NCBI GenBank assembly: GCA_950295325.1
Contig: OX485806.1
Coordinates: forward strand, 52,509,169-52,573,168
DNA length: 64,000 bases
Reading direction: 5' to 3'
Source of the DNA: Polytrichum commune
Taxonomy: Eukaryota > Streptophyta > Polytrichopsida > Polytrichales > Polytrichaceae
Under the pieces are notes generated by a model. It worked only from the letters and a program-made list of their open reading frames with translations, was not told the origin of the DNA and did not search any database. Positions 10,843 through 23,107 of the stretch are shown here, in pieces. Both the position numbers and the translations under genes were made by a program. Each line of letters opens with the position of its first letter. Within the stretch, counting starts at the first letter, position 1.

Positions 10843-11289
10843 AAGGGAAAATATCTACTTGGCCCCAACTCTTGGAAAAGAGGCAAAAGGTTTCATGACG
10901 GTGGGGTAGGAGCCTTGCCAAATGTCCTAGAGGCCTATATGGGTGAGGCCCGCCCGAGGTCGAATGACACAACTTCTATGGACATTGGCTCAAAATGGGG
11001 TACAATTGCTTAGTATGGTTTGGGTTGTTATAGTGTTGCTCTAGCAACATGATGATCAAATAAAGATTGGACTTCCATGGATGGAAGTCCACATCTTATC
11101 ATTGGTTACCGATTAAGCGGTGAGTCCCGAATGCAAGTGAAGGAGGGTTGGTCCCTTTCCTATGAATAAAGGAGGTCCGCGTTATGGGAGCTAACCAATA
11201 CAATGGGGGATTGCGAGGGTGAACACTTGTGCTTCTTGCTAGAATTGAATAATGACCAAAATAATTAAGGGGTGCTAGCAAGGGTTGCG
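10843..11289 (+). repeat. dispersed repeat of about 450 bp, shared with 59046-59510
   Basis: It starts at the stop codon of copy A (CAGCTAAGGG) and is clearly similar along its length to 59046-59510 in the copy B locus. Shared words include TCTACTTGGCCCCAACTCTT, GACGGTGGGGTAGG, GGTTACCGATTAAG and GCTAGCAAGGGTTGCG. A near-perfect 22-bp palindrome lies at 11069-11090 and is perfect in the other copy. No coding frame is conserved. Its boundary coincides with the truncation of copy A, so it may have replaced the missing methyltransferase end. Confidence 0.75.
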
Positions 11290-11337
11290 GCAGCCAATGG
11301 CTTTAACTTGTAACCCATTGGTCTTGGCGTGTCATTT

Positions 11338-14168
11338 TGTGGTGCTTTTGGGCACCCCCCTCTGAGGGAGCCTAAAAGTACCGCACAAGCCCTTTGGCGA
11401 GGGTGGCTTGCCTTGGCAGGTGCCCAAGCTGAACCCGGGTGTTATGATATTTAATGGGTGTTTTAAGTTTGTAGAGGAATTTGATAATCGCGTCGTATCC
11501 TTCCAATAGGTTGTGCATAGATTTTAAGTGCCTAAGATAATTATCAAGTTCCCTAATCTAATGCCTAATCTATCCTAGTCTACGCGCAGACGAACCAACC
11601 TTGGGATCAAGGCAACCTAATCCTAATGAATGAAATAACCTTACCTTTTATCTTGGGCCACTTCTAATTGTTTACTTATTATATATTAATTTCTCTAAAC
11701 ATGTGGACCTTAATTAAGTCCCACCCTTTCAACCTTCATTTTTAGTTTATGATTGATTGAACAAAACCTTTGTTACTAAGTTCATAATTTATGGTATCAC
11801 CACCTACCTGGTTGATGCATGCCCTAATCCGAACCCTTCAAGGCCCTGTGCGGGTCTCTTGAAGGTTGATAGATACTTATACCCTCCGATTTTTGCCGTT
11901 GGAAGGGTAGTCTCAATCTTCCGAGTTAAGTTTCCGGTTGGTTTTTGCCCACGGGGGTTGTACAAATTTTGTTGGCTATTTATTAGTTAAACACATTTTG
12001 ACCACAAAAATTCAACTTGATGGGACCGGGGAATAAGACAACATGTGTGTTTAACTTGTTACACAATCTTCAAGGGTTGGGACCATCACCTCCAACCTTT
12101 AGGGCTAACAACATGATGGTGGTTTTGTGGGTCATTACTTTTACCTTACCACCTACAAACATACAGAGTGGTCATGCTGGTGTTTAACCCGGCTTCATCG
12201 TACATGAACGAGCTATGAATGGAAAGCTACTACCACAACACTTAACCGAGAGGCTCCGCATATATGAGAGTTGGAATCCCCCTCGGTAGCTGGATGGGAG
12301 ATGCCCCCCTAATCTTACATGGATAGTTGGGTTGGAATGAGAATTTACCTTTGCCGCGCTTTCTTCATCCCTAAATTGAAGGGTGTAGGGTTAAAACGAT
12401 TACCGATTGACTCTCATCTTGACTTGGCGATGGTTGGTACGCAACCCCTACTCCAACGCTCGGCCACCTACAACCCCAACTCGTATCCGCCAACCTTGGA
12501 TGGACGAACCTCTTTTCGTAAGCCAACATACACCCCTTCGCTTAAACAACCACAATTTTTGCTTACAAGCTTCAATTGGAACAATTGTTAGTAATTTCAA
12601 AAGCTTACAACAAGAACTATAACTCTTCCAATTATAAAAGAAAGTGCATGTATTTTCTTAAAGAAATGAGCTTATAAATTTAGCTCTTAGAATTCAATAG
12701 GCAACTGGGATACCTTCATATAAATATCCATAACTTTTGCTTATTAATTTAGATTCTAAGAAGCTTATACTTTCTAGAAACCTTAAAATGAGATCTACAA
12801 CTCCTTTAAATATTTAAACAACTGCATGCTTCTTTTTGCGAGTATGAGCTTACAAAGTCAGCTTCTATATTTTAGAAGGTTGCTGGGATAGCTTTATTCA
12901 AACCTTCATAACTCTCACTTCTTAAATCTGATTGTGACAAACTTATACTTTCTAGAAAACTAACAACAACCGCTATAATACATTTAAATATCAAAGCAAT
13001 TGGATCATTTCTTTTTTAGTTATGTGTTTGCAAAGTGAGTACTTGTATTTTGAGAGGCAGCTAAAACACCTTAATTAAAACATTCATTACTTTCATACAT
13101 CAAATTAAAGTCTAGCACACTTATACATTATAAAAAACTTAAAACAAGATCTATAGTATATTTAAATACCAAAACAACAGAATGACTTGTCTTTTAATTA
13201 CACGCTTGCAAAGTTAGCGCTTGTAATTTAGGAGGCAGCTGAGACACCTTCATTCAAACACTCATAACTTTTGCTTCCTAACTCTGATTCTAACAATCTT
13301 AGGAATTTTGGAAAGCTAACATAAAAGGCTGCATTCATTCAAAATCTGAAGGCTAAATTGTAATTTTTGTATCCATTACACTCGATTGAAAGTGACACCA
13401 ACTACTTAGGGTTTTGTTAAAAAATACACTACCTTCTCTCAAGAGTTCTAACTATAAGAATTCTAATTTATGCCTATATTGAATGATTAAGAATGGTTTT
13501 CTCCTTCTTACTACAATTTTAAAAGGCTTCATCTTGCAAAAAATAAAAAATTAGAGAGATAATTGAAAGGGGAAGAGGGGTTTTTGTCATCCTTCAAATG
13601 AAGGGTTGGACCCCTTCTCTCTTTCGTTTACCGAGGAGTCTCGTTCCTTGAACGATGAGAACCAAACCTTCGGAGGTGAATGGGGGGGAGGGATGCCACC
13701 TCGCACCCTACTTGCTCAAGCCCTTCGAAAGACTTTTTCATTTCCGTTTGAACTTCATTTTTGGTTGGCAAGGGTGACAACATGGCGCCCTTGCCCTAGT
13801 TGGCAATATCCCTTAGGCTCGTAGTTGTCACTTTCTTTTCTTTCTTGGCCGTTTCCGGAAGTACTCGTATTTTTTTGCCATCGTTTGACTTTTGCTTGCT
13901 TGAATCGGTTGTTCCCAAATTAACCTACCTACTTACTAGCCCACTACTTTTACACTTCCGATTCGGGTAAAGGGTAAATTTTCTTTTATCCCTTTGGTTT
14001 CTAATTTCTACTTGCCAAGAATTTTACCCCAAAGGTAAAACACCCTTAGCCAACCACATTAATCTAAATGGTTTTTTCGTTAAATTTCCCTATTATTAAT
14101 CTAATGATTTTGCTAAAACACCTCAATTGTGAGCCAAATTGCCATTGGGGATAATTTTGATGCTCACA
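11338..14168. mobile_element. LTR-like element, 2831 bp, with 5-bp target duplication CATTT
   Basis: It starts TGTGGTGCTTTTGGGCACC and ends GATGCTCACA, with CATTT on both sides (11333-11337 and 14169-14173). The ends resemble those of the element at 7431. It holds no recognisable gag-pol frame. An internal stretch (12560-13330) is a diverged tandem repeat. The last 60 bp recur at 35018-35079, which supports the right edge. This could be a solo LTR or a non-autonomous element. The left edge rests only on the TG start and the duplication. Confidence 0.5.
12560..13330 (+). repeat. diverged tandem repeat of about 175-180 bp
   Basis: Four to five degenerate units are recognisable by recurring phrases: CTTATACTTTCTAGAAA at about 12767 and 12947, CTTATACATTATAAAAAAC at about 13120, and TTTAAATAT/ACC about 45 bases after each. 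The first unit (about 12590) is the most diverged. The array is AT-rich, inside the LTR-like element, with no open frame. Confidence 0.65.
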
Positions 14169-14427
14169 CATTTCCAGGCATTCCCACCGTTAGAGACTTG
14201 GGTGTGGTAGTTGCATTTGCCATAGGGTTGCCATTTCTAATACAAAAAAATAGTGGGAGGAGCGCTTAAAATGCCTTGGAACCGGCAGAGCCAACTCATC
14301 GGAGTCCACCACATCCATTGCATGGCCAAATATTTGTCTTTTATCAACGAAATATTCCATTTTGCTATATTTAGACTCAAAAAATTGAAACTACATTTTC
14401 TTTGTTTTGGACAACTATTTTTTTCCC

Positions 14428-14880
14428 TTACTCATCCCCTACCAATTGGCCAAACATGTTTCTTCTATGTACTCCTTGATTTTTTTTGTAGTCCTTAATC
14501 AAGCCATCCCATTTGTTAGTTATTTGGTTGGCATTCCTAACTTGGGAATCCACCCCACCCATGCACCCTATCATGACTAATTTGCATGCCGTGGTTTTAT
14601 ATACAATCTTGGCAAGAGAAGTTTGATTGGAATTGTGCCTCTTATCCCACTCAATACATTTTTGGCCAATGAACACAAACATCTATGCCTCTGTCCAGTT
14701 TTGCCCTTGAACCTTGTGGGAAAGTGTAGCTTGTGATTGCAATGGAGTCGAAGATGATAGTGTGGTATTTGATCTAAGTCTAGCACATCCACCTCTTCTT
14801 GAAATGGCCGACGTAGAGGAAGCCGACATATGGTTGTCCAAAAATTCTGACCCAAAATCACAATCCACATCAACGGGCAC
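14428..14880 (-). pseudogene. Myb/SANT-like (trihelix type) DNA-binding protein remnant
   Basis: Read on the minus strand, two stretches are in one frame separated by a single TAG (14683-14685): GQNWTEA, stop, MFVFIGQK, then QITNKWDGLIKDYKK. The N-W-T start, the internal basic helix and the N-K-W-x-x-L-x-x-D-Y-K-K signature are typical of Myb/SANT-like domains of plant trihelix factors and of PIF/Harbinger accessory proteins. The stop could derive from GAG or CAG. A Ser-rich stretch precedes the domain. No transposase partner is seen nearby. Likely a fragment of a transposon accessory gene. Confidence 0.5.
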
Positions 14881-14930
14881 TTGAATGGATGGACAATGCG
14901 AGCTCTATGCCAACTCCACGATCTCATCCA

Positions 14931-15789
14931 TCACTCGACAAAGAACCTTATTGATGCACATGGAAAAGGGACAATTGGGACTCCTGCAAAAGTTGAGGTA
15001 CGAAGATATCAAAAAAACAAAAAGTTTGTTGAAATGATCCATGTACCATGAAAGGCTCAACTATGTACGTTCCATATACACATATAGTGGTGTAAGTTGG
15101 AAAATTAATGAATGCTTACAATATCTCATGGATTCAAAGTTAGGGGCGAATAAACATTGTTTCCGATGTGACATTCTTAACAATGCCTATGTACAGTTAT
15201 CCGACTTACAAACATTGCACCTGTAGACAACAATATTAAACCTGACTTGAACATTTTTGGCAGAAATGAACACAGAACAGAGAGCTTCTACTTACATTCT
15301 TAATTTTTTACATTCTTAAATTCTCACAACCGATCTCTTTTTATGGGCTCCTAAATAACAATGATGGTAATTATTGCCTACATAATACAATTCAAAATAC
15401 TCATGAAGAATTGAGAGGAGTCTGGGAAAATCTTTACGTCACCAAAACAGTTCACAAATCAAAGATTTAAGCTGCAATGGCCTTTGATCAAAGTATTCCG
15501 ATAGCATCATAAAGTTTTGACCCTTTCCCTCACAAAGCTACTAAGCAGTTCAGTCGTGAGCAGGAAATCTTATAAAAGACATATCTATCAACGGTGAATC
15601 AAAAATCACCACAAATTACTCTAGACTCCTAGGGGGACATGCATACATATTTGATATCAAACCTGGCTTAATTCAGGCCAGTCATTCTTGGTGACCAAAA
15701 AGGGCCACAAGAACATAGAGCCTCTCCATTATTTAATTCTTAGAATTGCTATCTACTTATGGCCTTCTAAACATATAATACACAAATGA
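14931..15789. other. no recognisable gene
   Basis: AT-rich sequence with many stops on both strands and no repeat that I can match elsewhere in the window. It leads into the three-copy repeat starting near 15790. Confidence 0.4.
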
Positions 15790-17472
15790 CTCACTCCTTG
15801 AGAAGACAAAATACCAGTCCACTCACCAGAACGATTTGCTCCTCAGGATTCCAAGGACCAAGGTGCAGGGCTCTCCTTGGCCAAACTCCCTAATAGAAAC
15901 ATTTGCACTGACCCAAATATTGTTACAAAATCCAGACTTCTTGGTTTCTACAGGGCATAAAGAACAAAGAATAACAATGAGCCTCTCACAGTGCAGGGAG
16001 ATTTTTGGGCATAATTGATCAAGAGCCCAGTGTTTCCAAGCCCAACCAGATAAATCTAATTGGTTGTGTGACGAAGACCCTTGCATTGATCGGTTAGCTT
16101 TCTTTACATGGGAATCCACAAGGTTTTCTAATTTTCTTAGTAGACAATTAGAGCTTACTTCTACACTCCCTACTTTCCTCTGCATTGTTTTTGTGAGTAA
16201 AGAGGAGGGTGAGGCCTCAGTAGTGTGTTCTTTTTAGGAGGCTGTTTGACAACAAGAAGAAGGTGCAGTTCGGTTGAATAAGAAAGCAATAAAGAAGTCA
16301 AGGGGGAGGTTTTAAGTAGCATTTGCATGTAAACTTCCTCTACATAGCAGGTGTTTTGATGTAGGATTGCTTTCTAAGGGCTTTGGGATGATTAAATATT
16401 ATTCCCCACATGACTTTTGAGTTCCTAGATGCTTAGCTGATCCATTTCAGCTTTCAGAGAATGTCAGGTCAGAGGAAGAATTGTGTGTGTTTTGGTCAGA
16501 GCGGGGTTTGCAAGGATTAGCCAATATTTCTCATGGTAACAGGAGGGGTAGTACATATAGTAGTTGCCCCGAAGGCATATGTTGATGAGTTTGACTATGG
16601 AAGCTCTCTAATTTTCTCTATAATCCAACGCCCTTTCAGAGAATTTCTTTTTGCCATGTCCAACTGTTTTATGCAAAAGTCTGCTTGTTTTGTTTGTCTA
16701 TGTCCCAACAGAGTTAATAGTCAATCTCAACAGGTACAAATGTAACTAGAAGTCGATTCTCCCTGTTCATTGGAGCCTGGCCTTAAGAGTAGGAGAAGGA
16801 TCAATCCATACAATAAAAGAGATTACTCACTCCTCAAGACGACGAAAGCATCAGTCCACTCACCGGAACGATTTGCTCCTCCGGTTTTCAAGGACCAAGG
16901 TGCAGGATTTTCCTGGCCAAATTCCCAAATAGAAGCAGAGTCTCCAAAAAAATCTGCACAAGATACATTCACACTGACCCAAATATCGCAAGAAATTCCA
17001 AACTTCTTGGTTTCATGGCACAAAGAACAAAGAAGAACAATGAGCCTCTCATTGGGCATAATTGATCAGGATCTCAGTGTTTCCAAGCCCAACCAGTTAC
17101 ATGTGAACATCTTTTGGGTAATTTTTTTGTGATTTGAAATATATTCTCTAAACTCCTCTACAATGTTTGGCAATTTTCTTGGAGTCTCGAACGTTAACCG
17201 ATTATTTCTCAATCTCAACAGGTTCATCTGTAACTAGAGGTCGGTTCTGTTCATTGGAGCCTGGCCTTAAGAGCAGGAGAAGGATCAATCCATATAATAA
17301 AACAAATTACTCACTCCTCAAGAAGACGAAAGCATCAGTCCACTCACCAGAATGATTTGCTCCTTGGGTTTCCAAGGACCAAGGTGCAGGACTCTCCACG
17401 GCCACATTCCCGAATAGAAGCAGAGTCTCCAAAAAAATATGCACAAGATACATTCACACTGACCCAGATCGG
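15790..17472 (+). repeat. three direct copies of a segment of about 280 bp
   Basis: Copies lie at about 15790-16075, 16818-17098 and 17307-17472 (the last truncated). Shared words include TTTCCAAGGACCAAGGTGCA, TTGGTTTC, AACAATGAGCCTCTCA and CAGTGTTTCCAAGCCCAACC. The second and third copies also share upstream text (GAGCCTGGCCTTAAGAG). The open frames inside are in different phases and show no family similarity, so I treat them as non-coding. This looks like local segmental duplication. Confidence 0.75.
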
Positions 17473-18431
17473 GCCCGAAGTAAGAGCTCACCGATCAAGG
17501 CCGAAGCAAGAGCTCCCGAGTGAAGCAAGCTCGGAAAAAAATTGCAAACCCTGTGTAGTAAGCTCGCGCGAAGCAGGACACAGTCACGCGAAGGAGGATT
17601 GATTCACAGAATTTGTCCATCAAAGCACATTCTCATCCAAGCTCACCCTCAACGTTGCTTGGGATAAGCAGCTCAAAACTTACCTTTTTTTGTGCTTGGC
17701 TCTGTTATTCAGGAGGAACATGCCCTTGGCAGCCTCTGACACAGCTACATGTTGTTTGGTATGGACCTACCAGATGCGAGTTCCAAATATGCTTTAAGTC
17801 CGATTTCTGCACCGGTTTCAGGTTGGCATCCTTCGGGTGTGGCCCTGCCCTTATACTCACATAGAAAAACCTTTGCAAAATTAAATGTACAAAGAGGATG
17901 GTGACACTACATCCTAGCACATTTGTTGCCGGAGGCTACAAATAGAGCAAGCTCACAACAATGTGTCAGAGAGAAGGAGCGAACTAGCACTGCAAATCAA
18001 AAGCCAAAGTAGACTACCGGTAATGAAGGAACAACTCTCCAACAACCATGCACATCTCACATGGGCAGGTGGGAGGCATGTGGTAGCATGGTAGTGAGTA
18101 AGGGGGGTGGGCCAGGAATGGACAAACGCATAGGGGGAAGTTGTGTGTTGTCTTTAGACTAGATCTGCGGGTTGGTTATTATGGTTTTTATTTTAAAATA
18201 TAATTCTTGATTCTTGATTCTTTTTCAATGAAGAGGCCTAAGAGTTACTTCTTACCTACATGTTATAAGGGAATGGCCCTATGTGTAAATTTTCAAATTT
18301 TATCACATTAAAAATGTGCTATAAATATTTACGAAATCGACCAAAGTAATACCCTAAGCTCATGTATATTTTGTAAGCCTATCCCACAATTAATACCCCT
18401 TTTGTCCATTCACGTGATTCCATACGGGATA
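17473..18431. other. no recognisable gene
   Basis: Mixed sequence. The first 120 bases are richer in GC, with repeats of CGAAGYAAGAGCTC (about 17476-17520). The rest is AT-rich, with short open frames without family features. Confidence 0.4.
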
Positions 18432-18731
18432 TTATAGTGCACCCCCTGGCACCCCCATATATGTACATTTAATCCTAATGTTTTGGGGTATAAGACATTT
18501 GTTAGCCACATGGCCTTGCCCTTTACCAGTGTTGCACCAAATATTAGTACGTTTATAAGTAGGTTGGGGGCATCTAGGTGCTCTTTTCATGACCTTAACA
18601 AATAGCTCATATATTTCTTCTATAAGATTTATTATAGCATCTTCATTCTTAGCTATTGTGGGGTATTGATGGGTAGACATTAAGATAACTGGTTTAATAT
18701 ATAAATGAACACCAAAGTATTGGAAGGCCAA
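18432..18731 (-). pseudogene. gag-like fragment with degenerate CCHC zinc knuckle
   Basis: The frame contains a hydrophobic-acidic helix (INLIEEIYELFVKVMK), then IWCNTGKGQGHVANKC. This resembles a retrotransposon gag zinc knuckle (C-x2-C-x4-H-x4-C) in which the second cysteine has been lost. It stops soon after. No protease or reverse transcriptase is visible next to it. Confidence is low because the signature is short and damaged. Confidence 0.35.
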
Positions 18732-21700
18732 GCATCTGTAATGTAATGTTGGTTTTGATTAGTTATGGATAAAATGCCCATGGGGGGAGGACTGGAATTA
18801 TTAGAATAAATATTGTTAGTGTAAATGAATAAATCATTTCTAAACAACATTCTTCCCAAATTCTAGCTCAAACATATGTTTGTGCTTATGTCAGAGGACT
18901 ACCCTATTTTACATAAGTTTTTAAAGTATTTGGGTAAAGTCCATGAATGAAGATACTGATGAGAAATTATTTGAGATTAAATGGGTGCCCATATGTTGTA
19001 AGATGTTTTGCATCCTACCATAATAACTATCAACTTGTTCATTTATACCATCATGATATGCAATTTATTTTTGGACTATAACAAACCTATTGGTTGAAAA
19101 TGGGCTAGGAAAGCATTTTTAATGCATTCCAATCTGCAAAGGGTGGTTGTCATTGCTACTAAGTTGATGAGTTTAGACATATAGATGGGGAAAATGAGAC
19201 AATTTGGCATAACCAACCCACATTTCTTACAAAATGATTTCTCTAGCACAATCATGCTCTTGAGATTCATGTGAGCCCAAGAATGCGCTCACATGAGTTA
19301 TTAGACTAAAAATCAATTGTGATTGCGATGGGAAAAACGATGTAGAATTAATTGACATTAATTTTTTTTTTTAAAATAAACAAATAAAACAAACTAAGGA
19401 TACGATAAGTTGAGAAAGGGCTAAGTGGTGAAAGTTGAGTTAAAAAGCAAGTAAACGTGATGAGAGAAAAATCGAGTGGATTTGTTTTTTTTTTGGGTTG
19501 CCCTAAGAAATGTCAGGCAACAGAGAAAAGGGGAGCAAGAGGGAGGGGTCTGGGGAACGAGAAGAAGTGAGGCTCAAAATCATGTAGGAGGGATAGAACG
19601 GAGAGAGCTCGCGGAAGCCCTATTGCAATGGGCATGGTAGAAGAGAAAAAAAATAAAAAAATGTTGGAGATTTTTGCAAAGGTGTTGTCGAGATGCTGAT
19701 GTTAAAGGGTTTGGGGGTGGAATCTAAAGTTGCAGTATTGCATAGTGAGATTCTAAAGCAGCAAGACGTTGAAGGAGTGGTGAACTTGGATTGGGAATAA
19801 CAAATTCCTGAGATGGGAAGATTAGCTAGTCAAGATCGAAGACAAAAGATTTCTAAGGAAGGGTTCTTTGGATCTTGCGCCACTGGGTCACATAGTGAAT
19901 AATGGGGGGTGGATGAAGGTCACACATCCCACGGTGAACAAGAGTAAGGAAAGAAGGGAAGAGCCAAGCGCGGCATCATGGCGGAGTGTGGGTTGAAGGG
20001 GAGAAGCCTGGATTGAGGCCAGCCTCGGCGCATGCTTGGAGGAGGGACTTCGAGTCATGGGAGGACCAAAAGGCAACGCATAGATTTGCTTCCTTCGCTC
20101 GTCCCTTCCACAATGTTGGTGAGTGGACATTAGATGTGGTAATCAAAAGCGTGACCCTAATTGAAGTTTCCAAACACCTTTCCATTATAATCCGCATTTT
20201 CCTCAAAGTTCACAAGTGTCTCGAAAAATCCTACAGTGCATCGATCAACCCTTAGTCCCCATGCAAGAGTTGTGGGAATAGGAGATTGTGATATTGAAGC
20301 TATACTCCTTGGTGGTGTCATGGGAGCATCACAGGAGCTAGTTTGGTTGTAGTTGAGGTACATAGGGGAGGAAGTTTGTTGTCAATCGTCGCCTCTTTGT
20401 CATCCCGCGCATGAGGAAAGGGTAGGGATCCTCTTGGCTTGTGGGATGGTTGCCCTCCACCGCAAGTTACCACAAACCTCACCACACAAGAAGGTGGAAG
20501 TGAGTGTTCATTCCCTCTCTGCGGAGTCATAATCGACGTTGAATGAATTGGATGCATGCATGAGATCGTTAGAGACATTGCCACTAATAGGTGGCACATG
20601 AGGTACAACCGACTGTCTCAGACTAAGCCAAAGCATGGCCATGAGCCTCCACATTCTAGCAGTCGGCATGCTATGCTGGGTCGTGGTATGTTGTGAGTTC
20701 AAGACTCCGTGAATTTGGGTGAGCACAGTCAAGCTTAGATCCCTGAGCATTGGGGCGCTCCACTGGGTGGAGAAGGTAGGGGAATTTGTAGTCAATGGTT
20801 GTGAACCTGAAGGTCGGACAGTGGGGTTGCATCTATGGGTGCACTAGTCTTGGGCACAATTCCCTTTCTTTTTCTCCTTCTCTAACTGAATGCAGAGTGG
20901 TATGAAGAATGGCCTCCAATGATAGGGGAGGTGGTACGCAGCAGGGTTGGGCAGAACCCAAAAGAGTTATTTCTAGGACCAACTGATTGGTCTTCGGATT
21001 TCTTTTGGGTTGCGGTGTCGCGCGTTGTAGAGGGTGTATTGTAGGTCTTTTGCCGTCCTTCTGGTGATGGTGGGGGAAAGTTAGGCCACGTTCACCAATG
21101 ATCAGGGAGCTTGTTAAGAAAATCACTACCCATAGGAAGAGTCAGAGTGCACTTAGTAAGAAGGAGTAGAAGTGCTGGTGGTTTACCTCCTAATTCTTTA
21201 TTGATTAGGTGTGATGGTCGTCTTGTGAGTGCATTACCTGACTGCATTGTTGAAATTTGGGAGCGGTGGCAGCCTTGCTAACCCTTGGATGAATGAGGGC
21301 ATTGAGGTGTTGTCATCTAGTCTGCAGAGTTCATCTACAGAGTGGCTAGTCATGGTAGTGTTGCAGGAGGAGTGTGTTGTTGTGGTTGTGCCAATGCTGC
21401 AGGTTCCCAAGGCTGGAGCCAAACAAGGAAGTTTCGTGGTTGCATGTGGAAGCCAAGTAACTGGAGGGAAGGAGTAAGATGATAAAGGCAAGGCAACTGC
21501 CCTTGGAATCCCAGGTTTTCAACATCCATCATTCAGAGGGGGATTGGAGTTAGCTACATGGATCCTGGGGAACCATGCGAGCAATTGGAGGAGCCACTAC
21601 TTTGTTGCATGTCCAGTGCATCATGAGCTACTGAGGACCGGCCATGCTATTGCGGGCATGGAAGTAGAAATGGGATGATAGTAGGTGTGGTTGAAGTGTG

Positions 21701-23107
21701 AAGTGATTAGGCTTGGTGGATTTAGTGATAATGTGTGCAATTCAAGTATTTATAAGTGCTTGTATATCTTAATAAATAAAAGTGTTATGTATGCCATTCA
21801 CTCACAATCAAATGGACTAAAAATACATATGTAAGGAGTTGACTAGCAATCGTGACAAAAGGATTCTCCACCTGGACTAGGACGCAATTGAAGGGGGGAG
21901 GATTCTTGCTCACAACTCCTCTTTATTCAATTGGGATTTTTCACCCACACATTCACTTCTAGCTATTAGATTGTTTATGCTCGCATTATAAAATAACCAC
22001 TCCCTTCTCAAATGACCCAAAAATGGCCACACAATTAACTAAGACATTTTCCCTTTACAATCTTCACATGGAATTTAATCTCACAAATTACAATGCTTCA
22101 CACCCTAGAGTCTATTTTATCAATAGTTATTAAAATTTCCACTCAATCAATCCACTATATTTCCAAGAGTCAAAACATTAGTTATACATATATACAATAC
22201 AACTCAACATAACCAATTGTGAATCTAAGAATACAATATCACCAACAACCAAGGATTGTTTATCCAAAAATCTTACTTAGACCATGGCATTTGGCCATAA
22301 TTGCAATAGACAACTTAATCACCTCCCATTCCTTCAAATCTGCCTACAATTGGCTATGGTTATGTTTTACTTCCTACAACTGCACTTTCAAAATGACATT
22401 CTAGATTTGCAGTTGTTCATACTAGTGATGGTTGCTAAATTTATCTTGCAAAAGTTAATCAACCTTTTGCAAATTATCTGCATTTTTCTTTTGCACCTAC
22501 TATAACTTTTTTTTTTTCTCAGCCAATTGTTTTTCCAACTTGATGTGTTCCCATGTACTTGAGCACAAGCCGCCACATTTTGGGAATTCATTAGAATGTG
22601 GGGGGCCGTGGATACAATCCACTAAACTTCCATGCGTCCAGTAAAAATCTTTTACCTACAAGTGTTGGTCTCCGAATGTTTTAAATATTATGACACTATT
22701 GTTGTTGACTAAGTGTCCATAGATCCAACCTCGTCGTGGTATACATAAGATATTACGTTGTCGATGGCGCCCAGTCCTCGGAGGATGGCAACTAGGTGTT
22801 GGTATGATGCCCCATCATCGTAGAGGTGTAAGATATTATATGTATGGCATCTCACCATCTAAGGAGGTGGAGATGATCAAAGACCTACATGGGAACTCGC
22901 TCTTTGGGTAATTGGCACACATCAATCATTCAATATTCTAGGCCATTATTATTAAATCCAACAAAATGACAAAAAAATAGCAATTGGGGCTTTAAACTGT
23001 ACCACATTCTCAATTTCAACTTGCACCCAAAATGCAATCATTTGGCACCAAGGGATACGACGCAAAATCATGGCCTTCTTGAATTTTGGTAGAGGTGTTC
23101 CTGAAAT
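18732..23107. other. long gene-free stretch
   Basis: Several open frames of 60-97 codons occur between 19.9 and 21.5 kb on both strands, overlapping one another. This is what moderately GC-rich non-coding DNA gives, and none shows a motif I recognise. The flanks (18.7-19.5 kb and 21.8-22.6 kb) are AT-rich. No terminal repeats or tandem arrays were seen. Confidence 0.45.

Larger units (their letters stand above)
3681..10844 (+). pseudogene. ParB/sulfiredoxin-like multi-exon gene, broken and lacking its methyltransferase end (copy A)
   Basis: Exons were found by phase and by alignment with copy B (53285-57228): 3681-3758, 5296-5373, 5526-6107, 6201-6396, 6477-6674, 6766-6984, 10157-10398 and 10493-10844. 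The third exon carries LSGKMFYVW and then a damaged DGNHR-type ParB motif (GGNHRLSAW after frame correction). Later exons match copy B, for example KARWLRWWNS against KARWLKWWNS. Lesions: a shift in the G run near 5955-5964, TGA after LSAW (about 5988), TAG in the fourth exon (about 6244), the acceptor of the sixth exon reads AT instead of AG (6764-6765), and the donor of the seventh reads GA instead of GT (10399-10400). The product would stop at TAA 10842-10844, before the methyltransferase region seen in copy B, exactly where a dispersed repeat begins. The last exon has a SIM-like acidic stretch (EIIELKEEPEED). Introns hold palindromic satellites and an LTR-like insertion. Confidence 0.75.

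Noticed and set aside
19888-21532. Cluster of frames of 60-97 codons on both strands
   Set aside because: All overlap and none has a recognisable domain; expected in GC-richer non-coding DNA.
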